From: Portulaca oleracea
Taxonomy: Eukaryota > Streptophyta > Magnoliopsida > Caryophyllales > Portulacaceae
Direction: 5' to 3'
Length of the DNA: 64,000 nucleotides
NCBI GenBank assembly: GCA_029582165.1
Contig: CM055883.1
Span: 16,090,501-16,154,500 of the forward strand
In this document: in pieces, positions 54,461 to 64,000 of the stretch
Numbering within the stretch: the first letter of the stretch is position 1
How the letters are laid out: each line of letters starts with the position of its first letter
Notes under the pieces: generated by a model
Told to the model about the DNA's origin: nothing
The model's input: only the letters and a program-made list of their open reading frames with translations
The model's database searches: none
Made by a program: the position numbers and the translations under genes

Positions 54461-57155
54461 CTATATCTATTAATATACTAAAGCTAAATATTTGAATTTT
54501 AAAATATTGTGCAAATGGCGAGTTTAGGTGCATCATGAAATTCTTCATGGTCAATGTTAGTTATCATTTTAAGAAATTTTCTTTTTTCACTAGACACCAA
54601 TACATGTTATGTTTGAACAATTTATTATGATGTTTTACATTAAACAATTTCATTAATGTTTTGTACTGTTTATTTTATATCGACAATTAGTTATTCATGA
54701 ATTTCCCCCTTTAAAACAGCTATTTCTAGGAATAATAATATGAATAACAATAACAACTTTAGTGGCAAAAGGTTAAGGGAGTTAAATTGTAAGTCAAAAA
54801 GGTTAGTGTTGGACTTATTAATTAATGTCAAAAACTTGAGATGAGATATGTGCAAATTACCGGCTAAGTGGCACAACCGACAAATTTGAAAATTTAGTGG
54901 CAAAAATGACAAAAATTAAGAGTCATATGGCATCACCATTATTCAATTCACGAAAATCTATGCATAGGTAGCCTTAATTAGAGTTAATTACATTTACCCT
55001 ACCTGACTTATGTGGTAATAATTTTTGCACACCCGACATTCGAGAAATAATTTTCACCCTACCTGACATTTAAGTGGTCATAAATTTAAAGCCCCTCAGG
55101 TATGTTATAATTGATTTTTTATTGACTTTTCGTGAATCAGAAAAATAAATATGAAGTGACCTTTATACCCTTGTTATTATTTCCTTTGACTTTCAAATAA
55201 ATGTGAAATGACTTTTTTACCCTTAGTATTAATTGTTATGGCATTTTAAAACCCAACCACTTCACTGATTCCTCTGATTCCTCTCCCCGACCCCCCTCCC
55301 ATACAGAAAATGAAAACCTAACCCCTTCCAAACCACCATGTTTGTCTTCTACTGTCCAACATAGTCTTTTCCTTCTCAAATTAAAGGGCAACATCGTAAT
55401 TTCACATAGTAATATAGGGGTATTATTGTATTTTTCCATTTCCGATGACAAGTTACCGGATTCTAACACGAAAAATCATTTTCACTAAATGTCAGGTAGG
55501 GTGGAAATTATTTCCCAAATGTCGGGTGTGCAAAAATTATTACCGCATATGTCAGGTAGGGTAAATGTAATTAACTCGCCTTAATTAGCCTAATAAACAT
55601 TTCCAATCCATTTGTTGATCAGAGACTAATTAAACTTCAATGTCAAATATAGGGTCTTTTGCATTTTGGACCCCGAAGTGTAGGGGTATTTAATTTCTGA
55701 ACCCTTGGTTTTCATTGTTTATTTTTTGGACCTTAAAATTTATGGTTGAATATAAAAGGACCTTAAAATTTGTAGTTCTGACATGAATAAGAGAGGTATA
55801 TTATAAATTCAATATCAGTCTTAACCTTACTCCTAAAGCTTGACGCTAATCGGGAAATAAATTCAAACGTGAGAAGAGAAAGAAAAACAGTACACTGACA
55901 TTTTTTTTCAAATTACAAACTAAGGTACTTTTTTATTAAAACATAAACTTTAAGGTCCCAAAAATAAACAATGAAAACCAAGGGTTCATAAATTAAATAC
56001 ACCTATACTTCGAGGTTCAAAATGCAAATAACCTGTGAAGTATAGGCAATAATTAAGTTAATTATCAAAACCCAACGTACATGACATGTGAATGTAGATA
56101 TTGTTGATTATATGAGTTAGGCATAATTAGGGTTTGCATTACGCACTCATCCTAGCTATCTGGGAGTTAGATACTGATTTTATAAACGCTGATGGTAGAT
56201 TTATTATCAAATCAGAAAGAGAGGCGCCCTAAAAGGGTTTTTTGCATTTTGGACCCCAAACTTTAGGGATATTTATATTCTTAACCCTTGGTTTTCAACA
56301 TTAATGATTTAGACCCTAAAGTTTATAGGCTAAATAAAAAAGGACATTAAAGTTTGTGGGCTGAAGAAAAAAAGTCCCTGTCTCATTCTTCGTTTTCCTC
56401 CCATGTTTGAATTTATTTCCCAATTGACGTCAAACTTCAGAACTATGGTTAAAACTGATATTGAAACTATAATACACCTCTCTTATTCATGTCGGGGCTA
56501 CTTAGACCCCTGAGTACACGGTTTTAAGTAACTCCAACATGAATAAGAAAGGTTTATTATAACTTTAATATCAATTTTAACCTTAGTCTTGAAGTTTGAT
56601 GCCTATCGAGAGAGAAATTCAAACATGGAAAGAAAAAAAAAATGGGAAGTTTAATACACATCTCTTATTTATGTGGATTGCTGATAATAGATTTAACCAT
56701 GGTCCCTTCCCCAAAAGAAACTAAACAAGAGGGGGCACTGATTTTGCTGGTGTCTACATGCTGATAAGCATGCAAATCCATACGTATAGTATTCATCAAC
56801 GTTCCACAAAAAAACTTGTACTTGGAAGTCTATGTAACAAGAAACATGTAGTTAATTAGCTACTTGCTACGTAGTCTACTTAAATTAAGAATAATGGTAA
56901 TTTAAGAGAAGACGGTAAAAAGCATATTAACGTACTTGCGAGATCCCAAGGATCATGTTTGTAGATATCAATCTGCTTAATGATCTCAATACTAAGAGGG
57001 CGCTTATTGTCAAGTTTCCTCTTGAGATAAAACCCAACGAGCTCTTCATCAGTTGGGTGGAATCTAAACCCTGGAAGCGGGCCCTCCTCTTCGTCCTCAA
57101 TCATCTTCTTGTGCTTCTTCATCATCAGTTCTACTGTACTTTTCTTCACCTCCAT
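47866..57155 (-). CDS. JUB1: NAC transcription factor, JUNGBRUNNEN1 (NAC042) type
   Basis: Three exons on the minus strand (57155..56936, 50748..50396, 48354..47866) join in frame to 353 residues. The NAC domain occupies residues about 27-205. It includes [18 protein letters not shown] (27-44), [11 protein letters not shown] (62-72), [51 protein letters not shown] and, after a Gln/His-rich insert, [11 protein letters not shown]. The WTLCRIFKR ending, and a C terminus with WDDLSSVVE resembling the WDELRSVID of Arabidopsis NAC042, place it in that subgroup. The C-terminal activation region has a poly-Gln tract. The family binds DNA in the nucleus; Arabidopsis JUB1 is a hydrogen-peroxide-responsive regulator of ageing and stress, and a similar role here is inferred. 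All splice sites are GT-AG, and the reading frame is intact. Intron 1 (6187 bp) and intron 2 (2041 bp) are filled with repeats. Confidence 0.92.
48849..49213. mobile_element. CACTA-type foldback MITE in intron 2
   Basis: Begins CACTACTAAAAATATG and ends TATTTTTAGTAGGA, and is flanked by a 3-bp TCT duplication (48846-48848 and 49214-49216). Almost the entire element is an inverted repeat built on AATGGTTGGAAAA words around a centre near 49025. The last two bases (GA for expected TG) are altered. The 3-bp duplication and CACTA end support the superfamily. Confidence 0.65.
49808..50072. mobile_element. Stowaway-like MITE in intron 2
   Basis: Inverted termini CCCCCTCCATTCCTTAAGAT and its complement (ending GAGGAATAGAGGGAG) with TA on both sides (49806-49807 and 50073-50074), as for Tc1/mariner Stowaway elements. 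Confidence 0.8.
50265..50319. repeat. (TTA)n microsatellite in intron 2
   Basis: About 18 trinucleotide units. Confidence 0.95.
50396..50748 (-). CDS. JUB1: NAC gene exon 2
   Basis: Acceptor TATACAG ends at 50749; donor GTAAGT starts at 50395. Encodes NAC subdomains C and D and a Gln/His-rich stretch ([13 protein letters not shown]) after MMHEFRLP, which is longer than in Arabidopsis NAC042. Confidence 0.92.
50780..51250. repeat. Intron 1 copy of an inverted-repeat family
   Basis: Contains ACCAAGGGTCC...AATACCCC and a CATGCCGGAACTA block that recur, partly inverted, at 55651-56034 and 56240-56640. It is a dispersed repeat of unknown superfamily. Confidence 0.55.
51714..51806. repeat. (GAT)n microsatellite in intron 1
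   Basis: About 30 perfect GAT units. The poly-Ser and poly-Ile frames here are translated repeat. Confidence 0.95.
51806..54480 (+). mobile_element. Helitron-type ends with (TAA)n tracts, NAC intron 1
   Basis: The same two end motifs as in the 19.8-23.2 kb array recur. TCTATATAATATTAATA is at 52109. The TATAATAGAAAT(C)ATT(G)TGGGTCCCACGAAAT type is near 51808, 53137 and 53440. They are separated by (TAA)n tracts (52243-52310, 52485-52529, 52655-52687, 53378-53435, 54397-54460). A Helitron 3' hairpin CGTGC-ATC-GCAC followed by CTAA is at 52460-52484, and a decayed one at 54373-54395. AT-rich repeats of about 150 bp (CACGTCTGCTT blocks near 51933, 53600 and 53750) fill the rest. No gene. Confidence 0.6.
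54981..55577. mobile_element. MULE-type MITE in NAC intron 1
   Basis: About 100-bp terminal inverted repeats, starting GAGTTAATTACATTTACCC and ending in its reverse complement. A 10-bp perfect target duplication GCCTTAATTA flanks the element (54971-54980 and 55578-55587). Long terminal repeats and a 9-11 bp duplication are the marks of Mutator-like elements. No transposase is encoded. Confidence 0.85.
55651..56034. repeat. Inverted-repeat element in NAC intron 1
   Basis: The left arm GGGTCTTTTGCATTTTGGAC and GAACCCTTGGTTTTCATTG are mirrored on the right (CAATGAAAACCAAGGGTTC and TTCAAAATGCAAATAACC). Related copies are at 50780-51250 and 56240-56640. Confidence 0.7.
56240..56640. repeat. Second copy of the intron 1 repeat family
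   Basis: Forward copy of TTTTTTGCATTTTGGACCCC...AACCCTTGGTTTTCA, followed by the ATGTCGGGGCTACTTAGAC block also seen near 50870. Confidence 0.6.
56936..57155 (-). CDS. JUB1: NAC gene exon 1
   Basis: Starts ATG at 57155 and ends with phase 1 at 56936, before donor GTACGT (56935). Encodes residues 1-73 plus one base: a charged N terminus, then NAC subdomains A and B. Joining to AA at the start of exon 2 gives a Lys codon. Confidence 0.9.
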
Positions 57156-57312
57156 GGCTTAAGTATAATGATGAGAGATAAGAATAATGATGAGAGATAA
57201 GAATTATTGTCCAATTAGTGTATTTATGGTGTATAGTAAATAGGTGAAGGTGGGGGTTGTGTTGTGTTGTGTGAAAAAGAGTAAGATATAAGGAGAAACG
57301 GAAGGGTGGCTG

Positions 57313-57441
57313 GGTCAAGTCATGTTGTTTGACCTCTGTGATGAGTCAAGAGGGGCATGTAATTGACCCACTTAAGGTAGTGGGGCCAACAAGATATTAG
57401 AAATGTTCTTAGATTGATCCAGTTTTTTCTTTGGTTTGACT
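57313..57441 (-). promoter_or_regulatory. W-box cluster upstream of the NAC gene
   Basis: Four TTGAC[C/T] cores lie within 56 bp: 57313-57318 (minus), 57329-57334 (plus), 57344-57349 (minus) and 57363-57368 (plus). A fifth is at 57436-57441 (plus). They are 158-286 bases upstream of the ATG. W-boxes bind WRKY factors, so stress-type induction is a reasonable inference. A CCATAAATA TATA-like site lies nearer the start (about 57223-57232), and an 18-base repeat (ATTCTTATCTCTCATCAT) occupies the leader. Confidence 0.45.
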
Positions 57442-57627
57442 TTATCAAAGGAAGAAAAAGAAGCACACACAAGTGGAAGAGGCCAAATCATTTCTAGACT
57501 TGGCATAACGTGATGTTATAGCTGATGAGACCTACTTATAGGGAAGATCTAGAAGTTCACTACAAGTCAGGCAAAAGTTTGATGATCAAACATGTTTGTG
57601 GGTCATTATTAAATACTATATTTGTGG

Positions 57628-57655
57628 CCCGTCCTACGGACGGGTTAGGATCCTA
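57628..57655 (+). other. Helitron-type hairpin
   Basis: CCCGTCC-TAC-GGACGGG is a perfect 7-bp stem, followed by TTAGGATCCTAC and a T run. It resembles a Helitron 3' end but has CTAC in place of CTAG. Confidence 0.4.
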
Positions 57656-57770
57656 CTTTTTTTTTTTTTTCTAAATATGTGATAAATTTATCTTATTTAT
57701 CACATTTTTAGTCTCATTATTCTACCTTTTTTTCATATTATTAATTCTTTCTTATATATTTTGCATGATA

Positions 57771-58084
57771 CTCCCTCCTTCCCATATTATCTGTTACTTT
57801 AAATAACTTTCTTTTTTTCCCATAATATCTGTCATCTTACAATTCCAATAACACATTAATTACTAATTTATCAAAATATACATCTTTTTCTTCAAATTTT
57901 CTCTTTTATTCACCATTTTTCTTTATTATTCACCATTTTTCTTTTTTATTCACCATTTTTCTTTTTTATTCACCATTTTATTCAACTTTTTATCATTTTC
58001 AAGAATGCAAATTAATGCAAATTGGAAGTTTTATTGGTTTTGTGAATCATGTCTTAAGTGACAAATAAAATGGGAAGGAGGGAG
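57771..58084. mobile_element. Stowaway-like MITE
   Basis: Inverted termini CTCCCTCCTTCCCATATTAT and the matching right end (AAAATGGGAAGGAGGGAG), TA on both sides (57769-57770 and 58085-58086). The interior has CACCATTTTTCTTTTTTATT repeats. Confidence 0.85.
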
Positions 58085-58289
58085 TATCTATTAATAAATT
58101 CAAATATTTAATAAATAATATCACTAATATGATTTTCCGTACTAACAATACCTTAATAAAAATTATAAACAATATATTTTAAAATTCATATACTTAAATG
58201 ATGTGACTGATGTGACTTAGATTCTCAATCACACTCTAATCTGCCAACTTTATTCCGCTTTTCCCACCCGCCAAATATATTACAATTTT

Positions 58290-58990
58290 CTTATATATAT
58301 TTGGTGTATTAATGCACATAAAATGTATTATATGAAACACATTTTAGTTGACTGTATTACATGAAACACATTTTAGTTGACTTTAGATTTTGATAAGTAC
58401 GAAAAATTACAAACAACGATATAAGTATTTACTACCTCCGTTTGTTTTTATCTGTCGTCTAGGAAATTGCGTCAAAAACTTTGACTGTTAATATCTTAAT
58501 TTATATAATCATTCATCATATGAAATTGATGTCATTAGATTTGTAATGAAAAATACTATTAAAAAAAGTATAATATTGTATTTTTTTATTAAAATTTTAT
58601 ATTAAAAATTATTGATTAAAAATTGGCACTGAAAACCGTAAATGACATATAAAAACGAACAGAGGGAGTATAATTTTATATGTAATACTACATTCATTTT
58701 TTAAAAAACAATGCACATGAATTTAGTTTATATACTCGTAAAAATTATAATGATTTAAAAATAGTCTTATGTTAAGACTCTTAGCATTTTCTATTGTCAA
58801 ATTATATCCAACCCCCATTAATTCGATCCGAAAATATATCTGACCCGTATTGACCCGAAACTGGAATACACTTAACCCATATTTACTTAAACCCGAAATA
58901 CACCTAATTCATATTTACCGGAAGCCGAAATATACCGGGCTCGTATTTATCTTATCTAGATATACAACCGACACGTATTTAACTCACTTC
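58290..58990. repeat. Tandem duplication, copy 1 (with Stowaway insertion)
   Basis: The unit runs from TTATATATATTTGGTGTATT to the GACACGTATTTAACTCAC block. It is matched by copy 2 at about 59073-59766. This copy contains the Stowaway element that copy 2 lacks. Confidence 0.85.
58432..58668. mobile_element. Stowaway-like MITE with an empty site nearby
   Basis: Inverted termini CTACCTCCGTTTGTTTTTAT and the right end ATAAAAACGAACAGAGGGAG, TA on each side. The paralogous copy 2 reads AAGTATTTATAATTTTATATG across the same point with a single TA, showing the pre-insertion state. Confidence 0.92.
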
Positions 58991-59072
58991 TCGAATTGAT
59001 TGGTTTGGGCATAAAGTTTTATTTGATGCTAGACTCCTTATTTATTGTAGCACGAGTTAAAAGTTACAACTT

Positions 59073-59766
59073 TATTATATATATTTGGTTTAATAATGCA
59101 CATAAAATATATTTTATTAATCATATTTTAATTTACCTTGGATTTCAATAAATATGAAAAATTACAAATAACAATACAAGTATTTATAATTTTATATGTA
59201 ATACTATGTTCATTTTTCAAATACAATGCGCATTAATTTAGGCCCCATTTTTTTTTACGGTACCATGCGGTACGGTACTGTACCACACCGCAACTCACCA
59301 CTATCCACCATAATCCATCACACCTTTTCATTTTACCTTTTTAATAAATATCAAAAATTTTCAAATAATTATAAAATCTTTCAACACCCATTTTATTATT
59401 TCAACTATAACTTACCATAATCGACCACCACTCACTGCAGTCAACCGCATCATAAATTACCGCACCGCATACTTAGCACATGAAAGAACGATACCTAGTT
59501 TGCATATACTCATAAAAATTATGACGCTTTAAAAATTGTCATATGTTAAGACTTTTAACGTTTTCTATTGTCAAATAATATTCAACTCGTATTTACCCGA
59601 TTCCGAAATATATATGACCCGTATTGACCCGAACCTGAAATACACGTAAACTCATATTTACTTGAACTCGAAATACACCTAACTCATATTTACACGAACC
59701 CAAAATATGTCGGACCCGTATTTACCTTATCTGAGTATAAACCTAATATGTATTTAACCCACTTAT
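59073..59766. repeat. Tandem duplication, copy 2 (with its own insertion)
   Basis: Second copy of the 58290-58990 unit. It lacks the Stowaway element and is interrupted at about 59240-59497 by sequence absent from copy 1. Confidence 0.85.
59240..59497. other. Insertion specific to copy 2
   Basis: About 258 bases beginning GCCCCATTTTTTTTTACGGTACC and ending ACGATACCTAGTT. They are missing from the equivalent point in copy 1 (near 58724). No clear inverted termini, so the type is unknown. The short frame at 59226..59420 is not a gene. Confidence 0.6.
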
Positions 59767-60454
59767 CATAAACATATTTGATCCTCCCCCACAATAAGCA
59801 TTTTGAGGGCAAAAATGTAAATTTGACTCTCAAACATTTTTTGGTCCTCCCCCAACAATAAGCCTCTTTAGGGCCAACATGTTTATTAATGTATTTTCTA
59901 AAAAAAATAAGATTAGACTTTTACAAAAAAAAAACATATGTTTTATCACAAATCTAGAAATAGTAATTAAATTTGAATGATCATCAAAATTTTCTATTGA
60001 CCAACATTTTCTATATAGATCGCACTTTATTGTTTCAATTTTTTTTATATGTTGTTTTATTACAAATCTATCATCAGATTATATTTAATGAAATTATCTT
60101 GTAAAAGGAGGGAGCATATTATTCTTCTCTCACAATAAGCTACTCTATAATGTCCAAAACATTTAGTGAGCTTTAAATTTCTCATTAAAAATCAAATAAA
60201 TAACATGAAAATTAAGTAAATACCTACATAATTGTAATTACAATATGTAATGGGGAATTTTACTCCCTCCAATAAAGTATTGTTGTTCAAAAAATCTGGA
60301 ACTGCCTCACCGAACTAGAAACCAGGAAAAAAAAAGGGAAATCGGCAAAATCGAGCTGCTTTAATTTTCTGGTGCACTGAACCGGATAAACTGGATGTTA
60401 AATGGGGGTGGTTCCAGTTTGAAACATTCAAACCGGCAAAGAACCGAAACTGCA
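59767..60454. other. Intergenic DNA
   Basis: Contains two related CCTCCCCCACAATAAGC blocks (about 59784 and 59847) but no gene or element boundary I can support. Confidence 0.3.
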
Positions 60455-60459
60455 CCATA

Positions 60460-60461
60460 TA

Positions 60462-60534
<73 letters not shown>
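60460..60534. repeat. (TA)n microsatellite
   Basis: Long TA tract ending at TATAGGGGATGGATC, which may itself be the end of a small element. Confidence 0.95.
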
Positions 60535-60536
<2 letters not shown>

Positions 60537-60985
60537 GATGGATCGAATGAGAAAGGGTAATTATGTGAGAAAGTGAGAAGGGTCATTATTAACCTTTAGA
60601 TCTTGATCCAAGGGCTCTTATAATTCAAGGTTTTCAATTTTTTCTTTTTGTTGGGAATTAAGGAGGGACACATGAATCTACGTAGGAAAAAAATAATAAA
60701 AAAATTAATTGTTGCCTAGGAAATAGTTTGACGTGATATTTTCAAGGAGTTGCATTTATTATGTATTCTCTATTTTGATGCATACTTGTCCATCACACAG
60801 GTCGTGCTGATGTCTATTTGTCATTACTTTGATGTCCATGTGTTCAGTATTTGATGAAACATCATGTTCAAACGAAAGTAATGAAAAATGGACATTATAA
60901 TTTTTTTTCTTTTAAAAAATTCATTACAAAAAGTTTGACATATTTTAACACATACAGTGGACCTAGGTACCATATAATTTGGAGG

Positions 60986-61512
60986 TAATTAGGTTTTTAC
61001 CCGTTGAAGTTTTGAGAAAGTAGGATTTTACCCTCCAAGTTTTAGAAATTAGGTTTACCCTACCTCAAGTTTAAACTTATAATTATTTTACCCTTTTTCC
61101 GATGGAAGAGAAAACTACCCCTGTAGAAGGGTGTAAAAGTCTGAGATGACCCTAATTAAAAGTAACAAAAGACATATTTACCCCTCCCAAAAAGAATAAC
61201 AAAGTGTCGGCTCTCCTTTCATCGTCGTTAAGGTTGTCCTACTCGAAACACTGGATGAATCAAAGAATGTATACTCAGATATTGAACGAAGATAAAGAAG
61301 GGTGGGATGAGTTTAATTTGTAACGTGTTCAAATAGATTTTTAAATGGAGGACATTTGGTCAGTTTACATTAGTGTAAACACTAACTTTATCAGAAAAAG
61401 GATGTATGTAATCTTTCATACAAAGGTAAGGTGGGAATTTATTACTTAGTTCAAAGTTGAGGTAGGGTAAAATCCTATTTTCTCAAAACTTAAAGGGGTA
61501 AAAACCTAATTA
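60986..61512. repeat. MITE with long terminal inverted repeats
   Basis: TAATTAGGTTTTTACCC at the left mirrors GGGTAAAAACCTAATTA at the right. The match continues through AGTTTTGAGAAA and TAGGATTTTACCCT. The target duplication is unclear. Confidence 0.75.
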
Positions 61513-62050
61513 GTTCTATTATTTGCTATCGTCGGCTTGATCTAGGCACACTCATTTATCTGTCCCTACAACAACTAATGAATGATTCACTAACAAATCA
61601 CTCTTTGTTGGTCTTCATGCCAATGAATTTGGGTGACTCTTTTAACATCAGGGTGGTGTAGGGATGACGATGGGTCGAATCTGAATCCGATTCGTTGATA
61701 TTCATATTCAATTTGAATTGTATGAATCCAGATTCAGATTCGATCCATATTCATTAGATTCAGATTGTTTTGATTCAATTGGATCCATGAATCCTGTGAA
61801 TCCTTAATGAATCTCAATTAGATCCATCTCTTGCTAAAATTAAATGAACCCTTATGTGATGAACTTTGATCAAGGATTGATGTGACACAATCGGTTGGAT
61901 AATCTCACTAGGTTTTTCCCCATGCCGTTTTGTAATATGGTAGATGGGATGAGAGAATATTTAGAGAATAGTGGGAGAATATTTACATATTTTATTTGGG
62001 TGAAAAAGAGGAAAAGAAATAATAATTCTCACGAAGTTAGCATTTTCACT
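61513..62050. other. Intergenic DNA
   Basis: Contains an imperfect GATTCAGATTCGATCC-type repeated stretch (61670-61830). No gene. Confidence 0.3.
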
Positions 62051-62059
62051 GCTAAATCT

Positions 62060-62830
62060 AATTGAAATTTAAGGTGAAGTTCAACTGCAATTATTTGGCT
62101 TGAAATTTTATAATACGATAGAATTGATTAAAAAAACTCAAATATAAATTTTTAGCTCAAAATGTTTTTATCTGATAACATTTATCATGACATATACCAA
62201 AAATTTTTGTCGCTAAAATTAAATGAAACTTAAAAAGATTCATATTTAACTGTTTGAATCGAAAATTTATGATATGATAGCATGGAGTGAAAAAATCTCA
62301 TATATGACATTCGAGCTCCAAATATTTTCATTTTTAATATATATTGCCACTTTTGTCAACTTTTTTTGCTGTTAAATTTGACTAAAATTTAAGAGCAAAA
62401 TTCAATCTCATCAGTTTTTCTCGAAACTTTAGAATGCGATATAATTGATTAAACAAAACTCAAAGATGAGTTTAAGCTCCAAATATTTTCATTTATAACC
62501 TATATCAACATTTTTTGCTATTATATCTGACTGGAACTTAAGAGTAAAATTCAACTTCATTGGGTTGGCTTGAAATTTTACAATATGATATAATTGATTA
62601 GAAAAGCTCAAATATGAATCTTGAGCTCAAAATATTTTTATCTTATAACATTTATTGCCACATATACTAACATCTTTTTGCCGCTAAAATTAACTGAAAC
62701 GTTAAAGTAAAATTCAAATTTAGCTTTTTGAATTAAAACCTTATGATGTTGATACGATGGAGTGATAGATCAAATATTAATTTCAAGCTCTAAATATTTT
62801 TATTTGTAACATATATCACCACTTATGACG
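62060..62830. repeat. Divergent tandem repeat, about 160-bp unit
   Basis: A landmark (GAAATTTTATAATACGATAG and variants) recurs near 62102, 62261, 62423, 62570 and 62735, spacing 147-165 bases. Other landmarks repeat with it: ATTGATTAAAAAA, TGAGCTCCAAATATTTT, ATAACATTTAT and TTTTTGCCGCTAAAATTAA. Two further copies lie at 25600-25920. Confidence 0.8.
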
Positions 62831-62942
62831 ACAAATATCGTTATTTTTTGAAAAACGATTTGTCTCCTACCAAACAAGAGAAATTTGACATGGAAAGTTG
62901 TTTTCCTTGGAAAGTCGTTTCACTTGGAAAACCATTTCCTTA

Positions 62943-63201
62943 GGGTCCGTTTGGACCTGAGAAAACAGCATGGAAAAAAAATTATTTTGGAAAATGAAAA
63001 TCTTTCCTTTATTTGGATTGAAGAAAAAGGAATGGAAAAAAAGTAGTTGGAAAATTGCATGGAAAATTTGGGGTCACCAAGAACAAAAAATTTTCCCTTG
63101 AAAAATGAAAGGAAAGTTTGGAGAAAGATTTTGGATCAAATCCAACCTTTCTCTCCATCATCTCTCGTGGCTCCCTTGACTCTCTCTCTCTCTAAGTCTC
63201 T

Positions 63202-63243
<42 letters not shown>

Positions 63244-63416
63244 GTTCTATCTAACACAGTCCTCTCTCTAACTATCTTCTCTCTCTCTCTCTCTCTCTAA
63301 GTCTCTTCTCTCTATCGCTCGCTCTCTCTAACTCTTCTCTCTCTCAAACTCTTCACTCTCTCTCTCTCTCTCTAACTCTTCTCTCTCTCTCTCTCTTTAT
63401 CGTTCTATCTAACACT

Positions 63417-63464
<48 letters not shown>

Positions 63465-63506
63465 GTTCTATCTAACACTCTTCTCTCTCTCTCTCTCTCT
63501 AAGTCT

Positions 63507-63554
<48 letters not shown>

Positions 63555-63833
63555 CTATTCTTCTCTCTCTAACTCCCCCTCCAAATCACATCATATAATG
63601 TAGAAAAATGAAGCTTGACATTTTCAAAGTTTCATGCAAATTTTTTTTCCATACATTTTTCTTCGAACCAAACAAGGCAAAGAAAGTTGAATAGAAAATC
63701 AATTTTTTTCCTTCAAAATTTTATTTGAACCAAACAAGAGAAAGAAATTTACTTTACCCCAAAAAAAATTTCCTCCTAATTTTTTTGCCATGTGATTTTT
63801 TTCCATCCTATTTTCCTAGGTCCAAACAAGCCC
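62943..63833. mobile_element. Tourist-like MITE with (CT)n arrays
   Basis: Imperfect inverted termini GGGTCCGTTTGGACCT and AGGTCCAAACAAGCCC, flanked by TTA on both sides (62940-62942 and 63834-63836). The interior is CT microsatellite (63178-63555). It parallels the element at 39127..39788. The frame at 63047..63271 is repeat-derived. Confidence 0.75.
63178..63555. repeat. Compound (CT)n microsatellite
   Basis: Many CT tracts separated by TAAGTCT, TAACTCTT or GTTCTATCTAACA-type spacers, so higher-order repeats are present within the microsatellite. Confidence 0.9.
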
Positions 63834-63836
63834 TTA

Positions 63837-64000
63837 AGGGGCCGTTTGGCATGCAATGGGAATGGGAATGAGAATTTATAATGACACTGAGAATGAGAAT
63901 TCATATTGGTAATGGGAATTAACATGTCTTTATGAATTACCAACCTTCTTGTTTGTTTTGTGGTAATTCAAATTGGGAATAGGATTAGAAATAAATACAC
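63837..64000. mobile_element. Start of a further MITE-like element, cut by window end
   Basis: GGGGCCGTTTGGCATGCAAT followed by repeated GGGAATGAGAAT words, typical of plant miniature elements that start GGGxxxGTTTGG. It directly follows the TTA of the previous element. The right end is outside the window. Confidence 0.5.

Overview
The window looks like repeat-rich nuclear DNA of a flowering plant, probably a eudicot. It is AT-rich and holds split genes with GT-AG introns, a plant-only NAC transcription factor gene, an AIR12-type DOMON gene, and the usual plant mobile elements: Gypsy LTR elements, a plant LINE with an RNase H end, Helitrons, Stowaway, Tourist, MULE-type and CACTA-type miniatures. 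I cannot name the species from sequence alone.

Only two convincing cellular protein genes are present. A single-exon gene at 24349..24936 (+) encodes a secreted DOMON haem protein like AIR12, without the usual C-terminal tail. A three-exon gene at 57155..47866 (-) encodes a complete NAC protein of 353 residues of the JUNGBRUNNEN1/NAC042 type. Its first intron is about 6.2 kb and is packed with transposons and microsatellites. Five W-box cores lie just upstream of its start. A third gene-like trace, at 8821..8994, is a degenerate piece of a class II diterpene (copalyl diphosphate) synthase inside a probable 5.7-kb Helitron.

Layout. 1-7.4 kb: LTR sequences, including two related LTRs in opposite orientation, one with a 5'-truncated LINE inside it. 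7.7-13.4 kb: probable Helitron with the captured gene fragment. 13.84-17.36 kb: a 3.5-kb solo LTR with perfect 5-bp target duplications. 18.5-19.0 kb: a 90-bp tandem repeat. 19.8-23.2 kb: an array of Helitron-type 5' ends separated by (TAA)n tracts and closed by a Helitron-type 3' end. 24.3-25.0 kb: the DOMON gene. 25.4-27.3 kb: inverted-repeat elements with long (TA)n and (GA)n tracts. 27.6-38.9 kb: a LINE split by a 7.3-kb gag-only LTR retrotransposon, with perfect GTATT duplications. 39.1-40.6 kb: a Tourist-like element and a direct duplication. 40.8-47.4 kb: an LTR with a second, damaged copy of the 3.5-kb LTR family nested inside it. 47.9-57.2 kb: the NAC gene. 57.6-64 kb: Stowaway elements, a tandem duplication that preserves an empty insertion site, a tandem repeat of about 160 bp, and Tourist-like elements.

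I found no rRNA, tRNA, CRISPR or bacterial-type feature. I found no convincing undescribed system. The most unusual features are the Helitron with a diterpene-synthase fragment, the gag-only element with a second internal polypurine tract and palindrome-rich LTRs, and the Helitron-end/microsatellite arrays that recur in two places, one of them inside a NAC intron.
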